Assembly (NCBI GenBank): GCA_016928525.1
Contig: JAFGKO010000217.1
Span: forward strand, 1 to 6,668
Source of the DNA: Anaerolineales bacterium
Lineage (GTDB): Bacteria > Chloroflexota > Anaerolineae > Anaerolineales > Villigracilaceae
Length of the DNA: 6,668 bases
Reading direction: 5' to 3'
Shown in pieces: positions 1-4,996 of this stretch. Under the pieces are notes generated by a model that was given only the letters and a program-made list of their open reading frames with translations, ran no database searches and had not been told where the DNA came from. Made by a program: the position numbers and the translations under genes. Within the stretch, counting starts at the first letter, position 1; each line of letters opens with the position of its first letter.

Positions 1-1798
1 CTTCTGCCGCCTGCCGCGCGGAGCGGGCGGCCTGCTCAGGCGTCAGCGCGCTCAATACCCAGCCGGGAATTGCCTCCGCTACAACGATTTTCTCGCCACT
101 GAAAGCCTGCAACCATTTCCGCAGCGCCTCGGGCGGGTTTAACGCCAGTGAAGCTGGGAGAATAACGGCTCTGACTTCATCGATCTTTACGCTCTCTGCC
201 ACAGATTTAGCAACCAAAGGCACATCCGGAGCATGCTTTCCCATCGCGGCTATCATAGCCTTGACAAAAGTTTCATCCCCTGGGTCAACCAACAGCACCG
301 GGAAACCACGCTGGCGTTCCTCCAGGGTTTGTCCTGCCCGCGCGCTGTCTTGTCGCATGCAATTCAGGTGATAGATTAGCAAAACAGCAAATAGAGCCAG
401 CAATTGCAGGGCATTCAGCACATTGGGCAGAAAATCGAAACCAGGCTCCCCCGACAACAGGGCATTGACAAGCTGGTATACGAGCCCTACAGCCGAAACC
501 ATGCCACCGATCACGCCTGCAAAAAGCGCCAGGTACAGGTACACCCTGCGGATGGTCGAACGGCGGGCATGCTCGCCTGATTCACCCTCTGCCAACGCTT
601 CGGCCTGCATTGGACGCCAGGTCAGTAACCACAACGGTAAGCCGACTGCCAGTGTCGCGAGGGCAGCCGCCAGCCGTGGGCGAAGCGACCCGCCCCAAAA
701 CGCATTGGATGTGACCAGGTCGATTACGAACGAGAGCACCAGCGCCACGCCAATGAAGGCTGCCCCCAAGCCCAAGGCAGATAGAATGTAATAATACAGG
801 CGTTTCTTGCCAGCCCGGCGCGTCACATCTTCGTCTGACTGGATTTGATGGCTCAACCAGCCGCCGTAATAGGCCCAGATCCCGGCCAGCGGCACGCCCA
901 GCGAAATCGGTCCGCCGATTTGCTGGATGAACTCATATCCTTCCATCGCTTCGCCAAAGGCCCAGCGCAGAACTACATCCAGCAATGTACCACCCGCTGA
1001 CAAAACGGTGATGACCCCGCCCAGCGAAAGCAGGTAGAGCACACCCAGGCGCAGATTCGAGTCCCTTTCAGCGGACATCGTCCTCACAGGGGAAGCAGAC
1101 AGGGCGTTCTGGCAGACGCGCCAGGTATAGACCCACAGCGGAGTCCCGACCAGTAACAGCGTCAAGCCGTTGACGAACATCTCGCGTCCCACTTCTCCCA
1201 ACAAGTAGGTCGGCACAGGGATGTAGAAGATGAAACGCAGGATCTGCTGCGCGCCGTAGACCACCATCAACAGGCCATAGAGCAGCCACAGGTAGCGGTA
1301 CAGGCGGCGCACATCGGCGAAGTTTTCGACCTCGGGCAGGGATTTCCACTCAGCGCGCAGGATGTTGTAGAAATAAAACCCCACGACGCCATTGATGAAG
1401 ATTGCAATCAGGTTGTCCTGCCAGGTCTGGTAACCGCCTAGCAGGGCGCGTGAAGCCGCCATATCCGAAACGCCAAGCGCAATACGGTTGATGAGAGCCA
1501 GCAGGTTCTGCACGACCGGTACGAGCGTCCCAATCAGGACCGCATAAAAGAAAATCGCCCGCAGGCTGGCAGTACGTTCCTCCTCATCTTTCGCGGCGGC
1601 GCGTTGTGTCCACAGCCAGTGGAACAGGAAGATCGGCACGCCGACCAGCACCAGCGCCAGGGCCTGCGCCAGCACATCTGCCGTGTTGACCAGCCGGGAG
1701 GAGAAGATACTGCGCAGCAGACCGATCAAGCCCCACACGACCACTTCCAGGCTGATCAGCGCTACGGCGTAAAAATAAAGACGACGAATGGTGCGCAT
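1..1798 (-). CDS. DUF5671-type polytopic membrane protein, six two-helix repeats, C-terminus off the window
   Basis: An open frame of 599 codons runs without a stop from the ATG at 1798 to the window edge, so the C-terminus is missing. The start follows AGGAG at a 5-nt spacing. The protein repeats one unit six times, at about residues 4-66, 79-151, 163-227, 249-320, 332-396 and 416-482. A unit opens with a basic/aromatic motif (IRRLYFY, VRRLYRY, KRLYYY, IRRVYLY), has a first hydrophobic helix, a short linker and a second helix, and often closes with PLWxxTWR (PLWVYTWR at 220-227, PLWLLTWR at 388-395). This gives about twelve membrane segments. Residues 498-599 are a soluble alpha/beta-looking tail with several short hydrophobic strands. 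The repeat resembles DUF5671, a family of unknown function seen in Chloroflexota; I assign no reaction. It lies 86 nt downstream of the NTF2-like gene and is probably cotranscribed with it. The gene call is firm; the family name is from memory. Confidence 0.85.
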   Translation of the reverse strand, partial: MRTIRRLYFYAVALISLEVVVWGLIGLLRSIFSSRLVNTADVLAQALALVLVGVPIFLFHWLWTQRAAAKDEEERTASLRAIFFYAVLIGTLVPVVQNLLALINRIALGVSDMAASRALLGGYQTWQDNLIAIFINGVVGFYFYNILRAEWKSLPEVENFADVRRLYRYLWLLYGLLMVVYGAQQILRFIFYIPVPTYLLGEVGREMFVNGLTLLLVGTPLWVYTWRVCQNALSASPVRTMSAERDSNLRLGVLYLLSLGGVITVLSAGGTLLDVVLRWAFGEAMEGYEFIQQIGGPISLGVPLAGIWAYYGGWLSHQIQSDEDVTRRAGKKRLYYYILSALGLGAAFIGVALVLSFVIDLVTSNAFWGGSLRPRLAAALATLAVGLPLWLLTWRPMQAEALAEGESGEHARRSTIRRVYLYLALFAGVIGGMVSAVGLVYQLVNALLSGEPGFDFLPNVLNALQLLALFAVLLIYHLNCMRQDSARAGQTLEERQRGFPVLLVDPGDETFVKAMIAAMGKHAPDVPLVAKSVAESVKIDEVRAVILPASLALNPPEALRKWLQAFSGEKIVVAEAIPGWVLSALTPEQAARSARQAAE

Positions 1799-1817
1799 GA
1801 TTGCTCCTATTTAGAGA

Positions 1818-1874
1818 CCTGACAGGTTTTACTCCTCCACATCGTTACGGGGTGCCTCGCTGAAACCTGTCAGG
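1818..1874. repeat. 12-bp perfect inverted repeat between two genes
   Basis: CCTGACAGGTTT (1818-1829) and its exact reverse complement AAACCTGTCAGG (1863-1874) are separated by 33 nt. Each arm contains CCTG-A-CAGG, itself an odd palindrome, so the pair could be one long-loop hairpin or two protein-binding sites. Pairing can extend outward past one mismatch (AG at 1815-1816 with CT at 1876-1877). No T-run follows on the minus strand, so it is not a standard intrinsic terminator. It fills most of the gap between the NTF2-like gene and the DUF5671-type gene. Confidence 0.75.
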
Positions 1875-1884
1875 CCTATGTGTT

Positions 1885-2364
1885 TTATTTAACTGGCTCG
1901 GGCTTAGGCTGGTACCAGTCGTACGCCCAGAAGTTGTAAGGCATTTGCAGCAGCTTCCATTCCCCGTTTTGGCGCTCCAGGCGCGCCGTTTCGGTATTCC
2001 GATAGCCGCTGGAAAATGGATCGGACGGGTTATAGATCAAATAGACCGTCACATAGGCTTCTTCGCCAGCGATCTCGGTCCCGCCGAGTTCCAGACCGGC
2101 GTTGCTTGGGTCGACAAAATGATTGAAGAAAGCCTGGCGGAATTCATTGTAGGTCGGTTTATCCTCCGCCTCGGCCAGATATGCATAGGCCTTGTCGTAA
2201 TCGTCCTTGTACAGCGCCAGGGCATAGTTATGGACTACTCCCTCTGGCGTGTCATCTGCCACATACTCCTGATTATCCTGACGCGTAAAGAACAATGCCA
2301 GAGCGATGACAACCAATGCCCCAATCCCAACCAGAATGCCGACGAGGAAACGGTCTTGTTTCAT
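1885..2364 (-). CDS. membrane-anchored protein with extracytoplasmic NTF2-like domain
   Basis: The protein has 159 residues. After MKQDR comes one hydrophobic helix (about 6-26), then an acidic linker and a soluble domain from about residue 38. The soluble part begins TPEGVVHNYALALYKDDYDKA and ends with GEWKLLQMPY. This is the layout of small NTF2/SnoaL-like folds (DUF4878-type), in which a helical pair opens a cone-shaped domain and a W-K/L-L strand closes it. The domain should face outside the membrane and could bind a ligand or a partner; no substrate can be read. I chose the ATG at 2364 because AAGGA lies 9 nt upstream and the anchor follows at once. An upstream in-frame ATG at 2490 would add 42 residues translated from the intergenic repeat element, which is unlikely. 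The stop is 86 nt before the DUF5671-type gene, suggesting an operon in which both products act at the membrane. Confidence 0.85.
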   Translation of the reverse strand: MKQDRFLVGILVGIGALVVIALALFFTRQDNQEYVADDTPEGVVHNYALALYKDDYDKAYAYLAEAEDKPTYNEFRQAFFNHFVDPSNAGLELGGTEIAGEEAYVTVYLIYNPSDPFSSGYRNTETARLERQNGEWKLLQMPYNFWAYDWYQPKPEPVK

Positions 2365-2383
2365 ATGCTCATATCCTTTTTGA

Positions 2384-2413
2384 AATTTAGAAAATTCCCA
2401 ATCTAACCGCCAA
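2384..2413 (-). promoter_or_regulatory. possible promoter of the NTF2-like gene, -35 box inside the repeat end
   Basis: TTGGCG (2413-2408) lies in the terminal repeat of the adjacent CCAAG element. TAAATT (2389-2384) follows after 18 bp. Each box matches consensus at four of six positions. Transcription would start just before the AAGGA ribosome site. The match is weak, and the promoter may be elsewhere. Confidence 0.25.
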
Positions 2414-2566
2414 GTCTGCGCACCGTCCCGGTGTCCCCGTTCGGGCCGGGAGCCCGCCGGGGCGAGACGGCCTTTGGGAAAGGTCGCCAAGATTCTTTGA
2501 AGAGCGCCAAGTTTTTTTTCTTGGTGTCATAAAACTTTTCTTGGTATCCTTGGAGTCTTGGCGGTT
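2405..2566. repeat. 162-bp CCAAG-rich intergenic element with 10-bp inverted ends
   Basis: The element is bounded by AACCGCCAAG (2405-2414) and its reverse complement CTTGGCGGTT (2557-2566). Inside are CGCCAAG at 2485-2491 and 2505-2511 (20 bp apart) and CTTGG at 2520, 2540, 2549 and 2557. CCAAG-T8-CTTGG (2507-2524) can form a hairpin. The left half is a GC-rich nested palindrome: CCGTC (2423-2427), CCCCG (2435-2439) and CGGGC (2442-2446) pair with GCCCG (2452-2456), CGGGG (2458-2462) and GACGG (2466-2470). It has no coding capacity of its own. From memory, CCGCCAAGACGCCAAG-type repeats are widespread between genes in Anaerolineae; that needs a genome search. It occupies nearly all of the 236-nt gap between the 81-residue membrane gene and the NTF2-like gene. 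Confidence 0.75.
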
Positions 2567-2600
2567 CAAAAGCAATTCTCGATCAGGAGAAAACCAAAAT

Positions 2601-2846
2601 CTAGATCCGGACGTTGTGACGACGCTTCGAACCAGACTTCTGCCTGCTACGCTTGCGAAGGACCAAATCCCCGGGACGATAGGCAATCACGAAGAACGGT
2701 CCAAAGGCGGGCAGCAGCAATGCAAACGTCCCCCAGAACGCATAGGACAGCTTCGACATTTTCCGGCGGCGCAAATATGAAATGGACACCAGATAAATTG
2801 CCAAGAGGAAAATAACCAGAAGTACGCGCAAGGCATCCGCGTTCAT
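2601..2846 (-). CDS. small two-helix membrane protein, PLDc_N-like
   Basis: The protein has 81 residues. Helix 1 spans about 6-25, a basic loop RRRKMSK follows, helix 2 spans about 34-56 and the tail is strongly basic (RKRSRQKSGSKRR). Helix 2 contains W38 and the P46-x-x-G49-P50 turn. That W...P-x-x-G-P pattern is typical of the phospholipase D nuclease N-terminal membrane domain (PLDc_N), which often occurs as a free-standing small protein of unknown function. The basic loop and tail suggest those parts stay in the cytoplasm or touch phospholipid. No start candidate (TTG 2882, ATG 2855, ATG 2846) has a Shine-Dalgarno sequence. I chose 2846 because a strong promoter predicts transcription beginning at that codon. 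The gene is preceded by the terminator of the four-helix gene, so it is its own transcription unit. Confidence 0.75.
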   Translation of the reverse strand: MNADALRVLLVIFLLAIYLVSISYLRRRKMSKLSYAFWGTFALLLPAFGPFFVIAYRPGDLVLRKRSRQKSGSKRRHNVRI

Positions 2847-2853
2847 TGCAGAC

Positions 2854-2882
2854 ATTGTACAGGGTTTTGGGCGATGTTTCAA
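2854..2882 (-). promoter_or_regulatory. sigma-70-type promoter giving a leaderless mRNA
   Basis: TTGAAA (2882-2877) and TACAAT (2859-2854) are separated by exactly 17 bp, each matching consensus at five of six positions. The expected start of transcription, seven bases past the -10 box, is base 2847 or 2846, and the ATG begins at 2846. The transcript would have no 5' leader, which agrees with the missing ribosome-binding site. The -35 box starts 8 bp after the T-run of the upstream terminator. Confidence 0.7.
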
Positions 2883-2889
2883 GCCGGAG

Positions 2890-2918
2890 AAAAAAAGACC
2901 ATCCCCAAATGGATGGCC
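2890..2918 (-). terminator. intrinsic terminator of the four-helix membrane gene
   Basis: On the minus strand GGCCATCC (2918-2911) pairs with GGATGGTC (2904-2897) as an 8-bp stem with one G-T pair and a 6-nt loop (ATTTGG). Seven T residues follow at 2896-2890. This is a standard Rho-independent terminator 75 nt past the stop of the gene at 2993-3364. The rest of the 2883-2992 gap shows nothing else apart from the promoter noted separately. Confidence 0.88.
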
Positions 2919-2992
2919 TCCTGTTGTTTCCTTCCGAGCTTGGTCGTTCGGGCCTTTCGACTATCGACAGGCATCAGCGCAGATTGGCGCTA

Positions 2993-3364
2993 CTATTCTC
3001 CCAAACCGAGGATGTTGCCTACCGCGAACGCGACCCAGAAGACTGCGGGAACCAGCCCGGCGCCGAGACCGACCCACGTTGGCCAGTGACGATCGCGCCT
3101 CATGAGAGCCCCGACGCCGACCAGCACCGCAGCGAACGCAAATGCGATTGAGATTAAATTGAGTCCCAAAATATTGCCAGCGGGCGTCAGCCACGCCGCA
3201 AGGGCGAAAGCCGTTACCGCGACCAGACCGAACGCGAAGGTCCACCAGCCGAGACCGGTTGGTTTGGATGCCAGCCCGCTTACCTGCGCTTCCTGGCGGC
3301 GGGCGAGGGCCAGGACGATGATAGCAAGTAAAATCCCGAAGACGAACGAAACAGTCGCTAACAT
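2993..3364 (-). CDS. small four-helix integral membrane protein, function unknown
   Basis: The protein has 123 residues and is almost entirely hydrophobic. Helices lie at about residues 2-21, 40-59, 65-87 and 95-117. The loop after helix 1 (ARRQEAQ...SKP) and the loop RRDRHW at 89-94 between helices 3 and 4 carry the positive charges, so by the positive-inside rule both are cytoplasmic and both termini face outside. GNILGL occurs twice, at 63-68 and 116-121, after helices 2 and 4; this hints that the protein arose from a duplicated two-helix unit. I do not recognise the family. The ATG at 3364 gives the full first helix; upstream there is only a weak GGGG about 8 nt away. The gene ends at a strong terminator. 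The outer insertion sequence begins about 75 bp upstream and may have replaced part of its control region. Confidence 0.75.
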   Translation of the reverse strand: MLATVSFVFGILLAIIVLALARRQEAQVSGLASKPTGLGWWTFAFGLVAVTAFALAAWLTPAGNILGLNLISIAFAFAAVLVGVGALMRRDRHWPTWVGLGAGLVPAVFWVAFAVGNILGLGE

Positions 3365-3397
3365 GTTGTAAGCCCCGTTTTTCCCTGCCGATTAAGA

Positions 3398-3427
3398 ATG
3401 ATACGCTTTGGTTTCATAATTTGTACA
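3398..3427 (-). promoter_or_regulatory. possible promoter of the four-helix membrane gene
   Basis: TATCAT (3403-3398) matches the -10 consensus at five of six positions. TGTACA (3427-3422), 18 bp upstream, matches the -35 consensus at four of six. The leader would be about 27 nt. Both boxes lie between the insertion sequence and the gene, so this promoter would have survived the insertion. Weak evidence. Confidence 0.3.
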
Positions 3428-3438
3428 TGTTTAGCGTC

Positions 3439-3442
3439 TTAA
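3439..3442. repeat. TTAA target duplication, left side of outer IS
   Basis: TTAA sits immediately outside the left CGTAAC tip, matching TTAA at 6616-6619 outside the right tip. TTAA is a known four-base target of IS1380/piggyBac-type transposases. Because TTAA is palindromic it could instead be the first four bases of the inverted repeat; the family preference favours duplication. Confidence 0.6.
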
Positions 3443-3450
3443 CGTAACTT

Positions 3451-3467
3451 TTGCGCAATCAGCGCAA
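3451..3467. other. subterminal hairpin, left end of outer IS
   Basis: TTGCGC and GCGCAA form a 6-bp perfect stem with loop AATCA, overlapping the left terminal inverted repeat. A hairpin of similar size stands at the other end. It may be a transposase recognition structure or may limit read-through; no function is proven. Confidence 0.5.
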
Positions 3468-3654
3468 GAAACGTAAAAAACGACGAAAAACAATTTTGCT
3501 GTAGCACCCTGGTTGGCGCCGGAAAAAAGAGTTGCTTGCCAGCAAAGGCGCTCACCGGGCTGAACTTTAACAACATACCTTCTGAATTTTGGATGACTTT
3601 CGCCGAAGTATGAGCGGCGACCTGCACTTGCTTCTTGATACCCATCTTAGGATG

Positions 3655-3656
3655 CG
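3655..3656. repeat. CG, left copy of probable 2-bp target duplication of inner IS
   Basis: CG precedes the inner left tip here and follows the right tip at 5000-5001. Treating it as the duplication restores the outer transposase frame (TCG-CAT). Treating TA as the duplication, or assuming none, leaves it out of frame. Confidence 0.5.
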
Positions 3657-3673
3657 TAAATTAATAACTTCCC

Positions 3674-4947
3674 TCACTGGCTGGTTGGGCGAGGGTAAAT
3701 CGTGTAATTCCACTGCGGGCAAACATCATGCCGCACGATGTTCAGCGAAGCCAATTGTTCATCGGTGATTTTTTCGCCTGTGGCATATTGGTTCTTGATA
3801 TGGTGTACATGAACTGCCAGCCCAGTTTTGGTTTTTGTGTTGCGGATGTATTCAGCGGCAACTTCAAAACTTTGTAAAGGACAGCCCGCCCAGGTCTTGC
3901 TAATCTCACTGAAAAGGCGATGCTCAATAGGGTTCCACTTGGATGTGCCGGTTGGATAATGGCAGACGGTTACGGCAATGCCAAACCGGTCAGCTACCTT
4001 TTCTTGCAGATACCATTTTCATGCACGCGCGCGAGCGCTATTGCTTCCACCACTATCGGCTTCAATCATGATTGCTGTGGCAAGAGGAAAACGCTCCAAA
4101 CGTTCTGTGACGCACCACAGCGCGATACTATCCACCGCAAAGGCTGGCGTATCCGCAGAACGACCCAGGCAAACGGTTCCGCGATTGAATTGTTGATCGT
4201 AGATACCATAAGGAATGGCCCGCCCGCGTGAATCTTGTTTAGAATCGTGTGTGTTGACTGGCACAGGTTCCTGACACCAAACTTGTCCAGCATTTTTGAA
4301 ATTACCGATCAATTCTTTCTTCTTGGTGTCCACACTCAATTACGGTTGCTGGTTGGCGGCGTTTGCTTTGCGTTGCTTTTGAATGTATTTGAACTGACGG
4401 TCTCGCTCTGGGTGTTGCGCATTACTGTCGACCTGTTTGCGATTGGAATGCAAACGATACGCTTTCGCTTTCAACAAGCGGCTAATCACCGGTTTGCTCA
4501 CGCGATGTCCATCATCAAGTTCAGCTTGGATATCGCTCAGACGACAATTCAGCCATTTTGCACTGCTCATTGGGTCTCCAGCGGTGTGTGGAGTAATCAC
4601 TTTGTCCAATATAACGGCTAACTCCGGGTCTTTTTTTCAGCAGGCAACCGCCCGCCACCTTTTTTGCGCTGGCGCGTCTGTGGAACCTTGGATAACTCAT
4701 CGCCAATCTCCTGCTTGCCTCGTCGAATGGTTTTCTCATCCAAACCTGTGATTAACGATAATTGGCGATCTCCTGGACTATCCGGCGATTCTGATAAAGT
4801 CGCCACATACCATCTCCGTTGTGGCTCGGTCAAGCGGCTCAACAAAAGATTGATATGTTGATGTCGCACAAAAATAGCAGCGTCAGATTTGTCCTGGCAA
4901 ACCTGACATTCACATTGGTGAACGGATAATGTTTTTTCTTCAATCAT
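3674..4947 (-). pseudogene. ISAzo13-family (Rhodopirellula-type DDE) transposase, frameshifted with two stops
   Basis: Read with its breaks repaired, this is a full-length transposase of about 424 residues. It has a DNA-binding region (TGLDEKTIRRGKQEI and a KGGGRLP linker), then GDPMSSAKW, the first catalytic Asp in SVDTKKKELIGNFKNAG, the RAIPYGIYD block, the second Asp in EADSGGSN, and the catalytic Glu in SKWNPIEHRLFSEIS. It ends with VRHDVCPQWNYTI, the usual family end. Three breaks are visible: a -1 shift at an A7 run (4630-4638), an in-frame TAA at 4342-4340 just before SVDTKKK, and a TGA at 4021-4019 where a Trp is expected before KWYLQEK. The ATG at 4947 follows AGGGA at about 6 nt. 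The N-terminus has a C-x-C-x2-C cluster (C12, C14, C17) with H29 and H31, possibly metal-binding. The two stops should prevent function whatever the status of the frameshift. Confidence 0.9.
4630..4636 (-). promoter_or_regulatory. A_AAA_AAG slippery heptamer in the transposase gene
   Basis: In the zero frame the codons are GAA AAA AAG, so the heptamer A_AAA_AAG is correctly phased for tandem -1 slippage. Zero frame stops three codons later, at TAG 4620-4618. The -1 frame continues as DPELAVILDKVIT, the family sequence expected after the linker. It could be a programmed frameshift site or the scar of one lost A in an A8 run. Confidence 0.5.
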
Positions 4948-4951
4948 CCTG

Positions 4952-4988
4952 CTTCCCTTCTCGCCTAAAGTATATCAGGCGAGGGAAG
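4952..4988 (-). promoter_or_regulatory. right-end hairpin of inner IS enclosing an extended -10 promoter
   Basis: CTTCCC-TTC-TCGCCT (4952-4966) pairs with AGGCGAGGGAAG (4977-4988) as a 12-bp stem interrupted by a 3-nt bulge, overlapping the terminal repeat. On the minus strand TG-A-TATACT (4977-4969) is an extended -10 box inside and at the edge of the loop. No good -35 box is visible 17 bp upstream. It would drive the ISAzo13 transposase with a leader of about 15 nt. Confidence 0.5.
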
Positions 4989-4996
4989 TTATTTCT

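Larger units (their letters stand above)
3439..3654 (-). pseudogene. detached C-terminal segment of the IS1380-like transposase
   Basis: These 71 codons read HPKMGIKKQVQVAAHTSA and on to VSAFAGKQLFFPAP, ending in KLR and a TAA at 3441-3439. They look like the small beta-rich C-terminal tail that I recall in transposases of this type (a VxVxAHTSAxVI...GxLLxF...SxFAG pattern). Removing the inner element (3657-4999) and one copy of the CG duplication joins codon 504 (TCG) directly to CAT of this segment in frame, giving one protein of about 573-575 residues. The segment has no ribosome site or promoter of its own, although an internal ATG at 3645 could be mistaken for a start. Its TAA stop lies within the TTAA that flanks the outer element. 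This is an inference from frame, position and recalled family similarity. Confidence 0.7.

Noticed and set aside
423..791. 122-residue plus-strand open frame
   Set aside because: Antisense to the DUF5671-type gene; composition is typical of a shadow frame in GC-rich coding DNA.
1818..1874. Intrinsic terminator after the NTF2-like gene
   Set aside because: The stem has a loop of more than 30 nt and is not followed by a T-run on the minus strand.
1945..2406. 153-residue plus-strand open frame
   Set aside because: Antisense to the NTF2-like gene, whose minus-strand frame has a good ribosome site, an anchor helix and a domain-like sequence.
2365..2490. 42-residue N-terminal extension of the NTF2-like protein
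   Set aside because: It would be translated from the structured CCAAG element and place a charged stretch before the anchor. The internal ATG at 2364 has an AAGGA site.
2387..2686. 99-residue minus-strand frame across the repeat element
   Set aside because: It overlaps the 3' end of the PLDc_N-like gene in another frame and runs through non-coding repeat; no ribosome site or domain.
3439..3645. Independent 68-residue gene starting at the ATG at 3645
   Set aside because: No promoter or ribosome site. It is inside the outer IS, ends exactly at the IS tip, and joins the outer transposase in frame once the inner element is removed.
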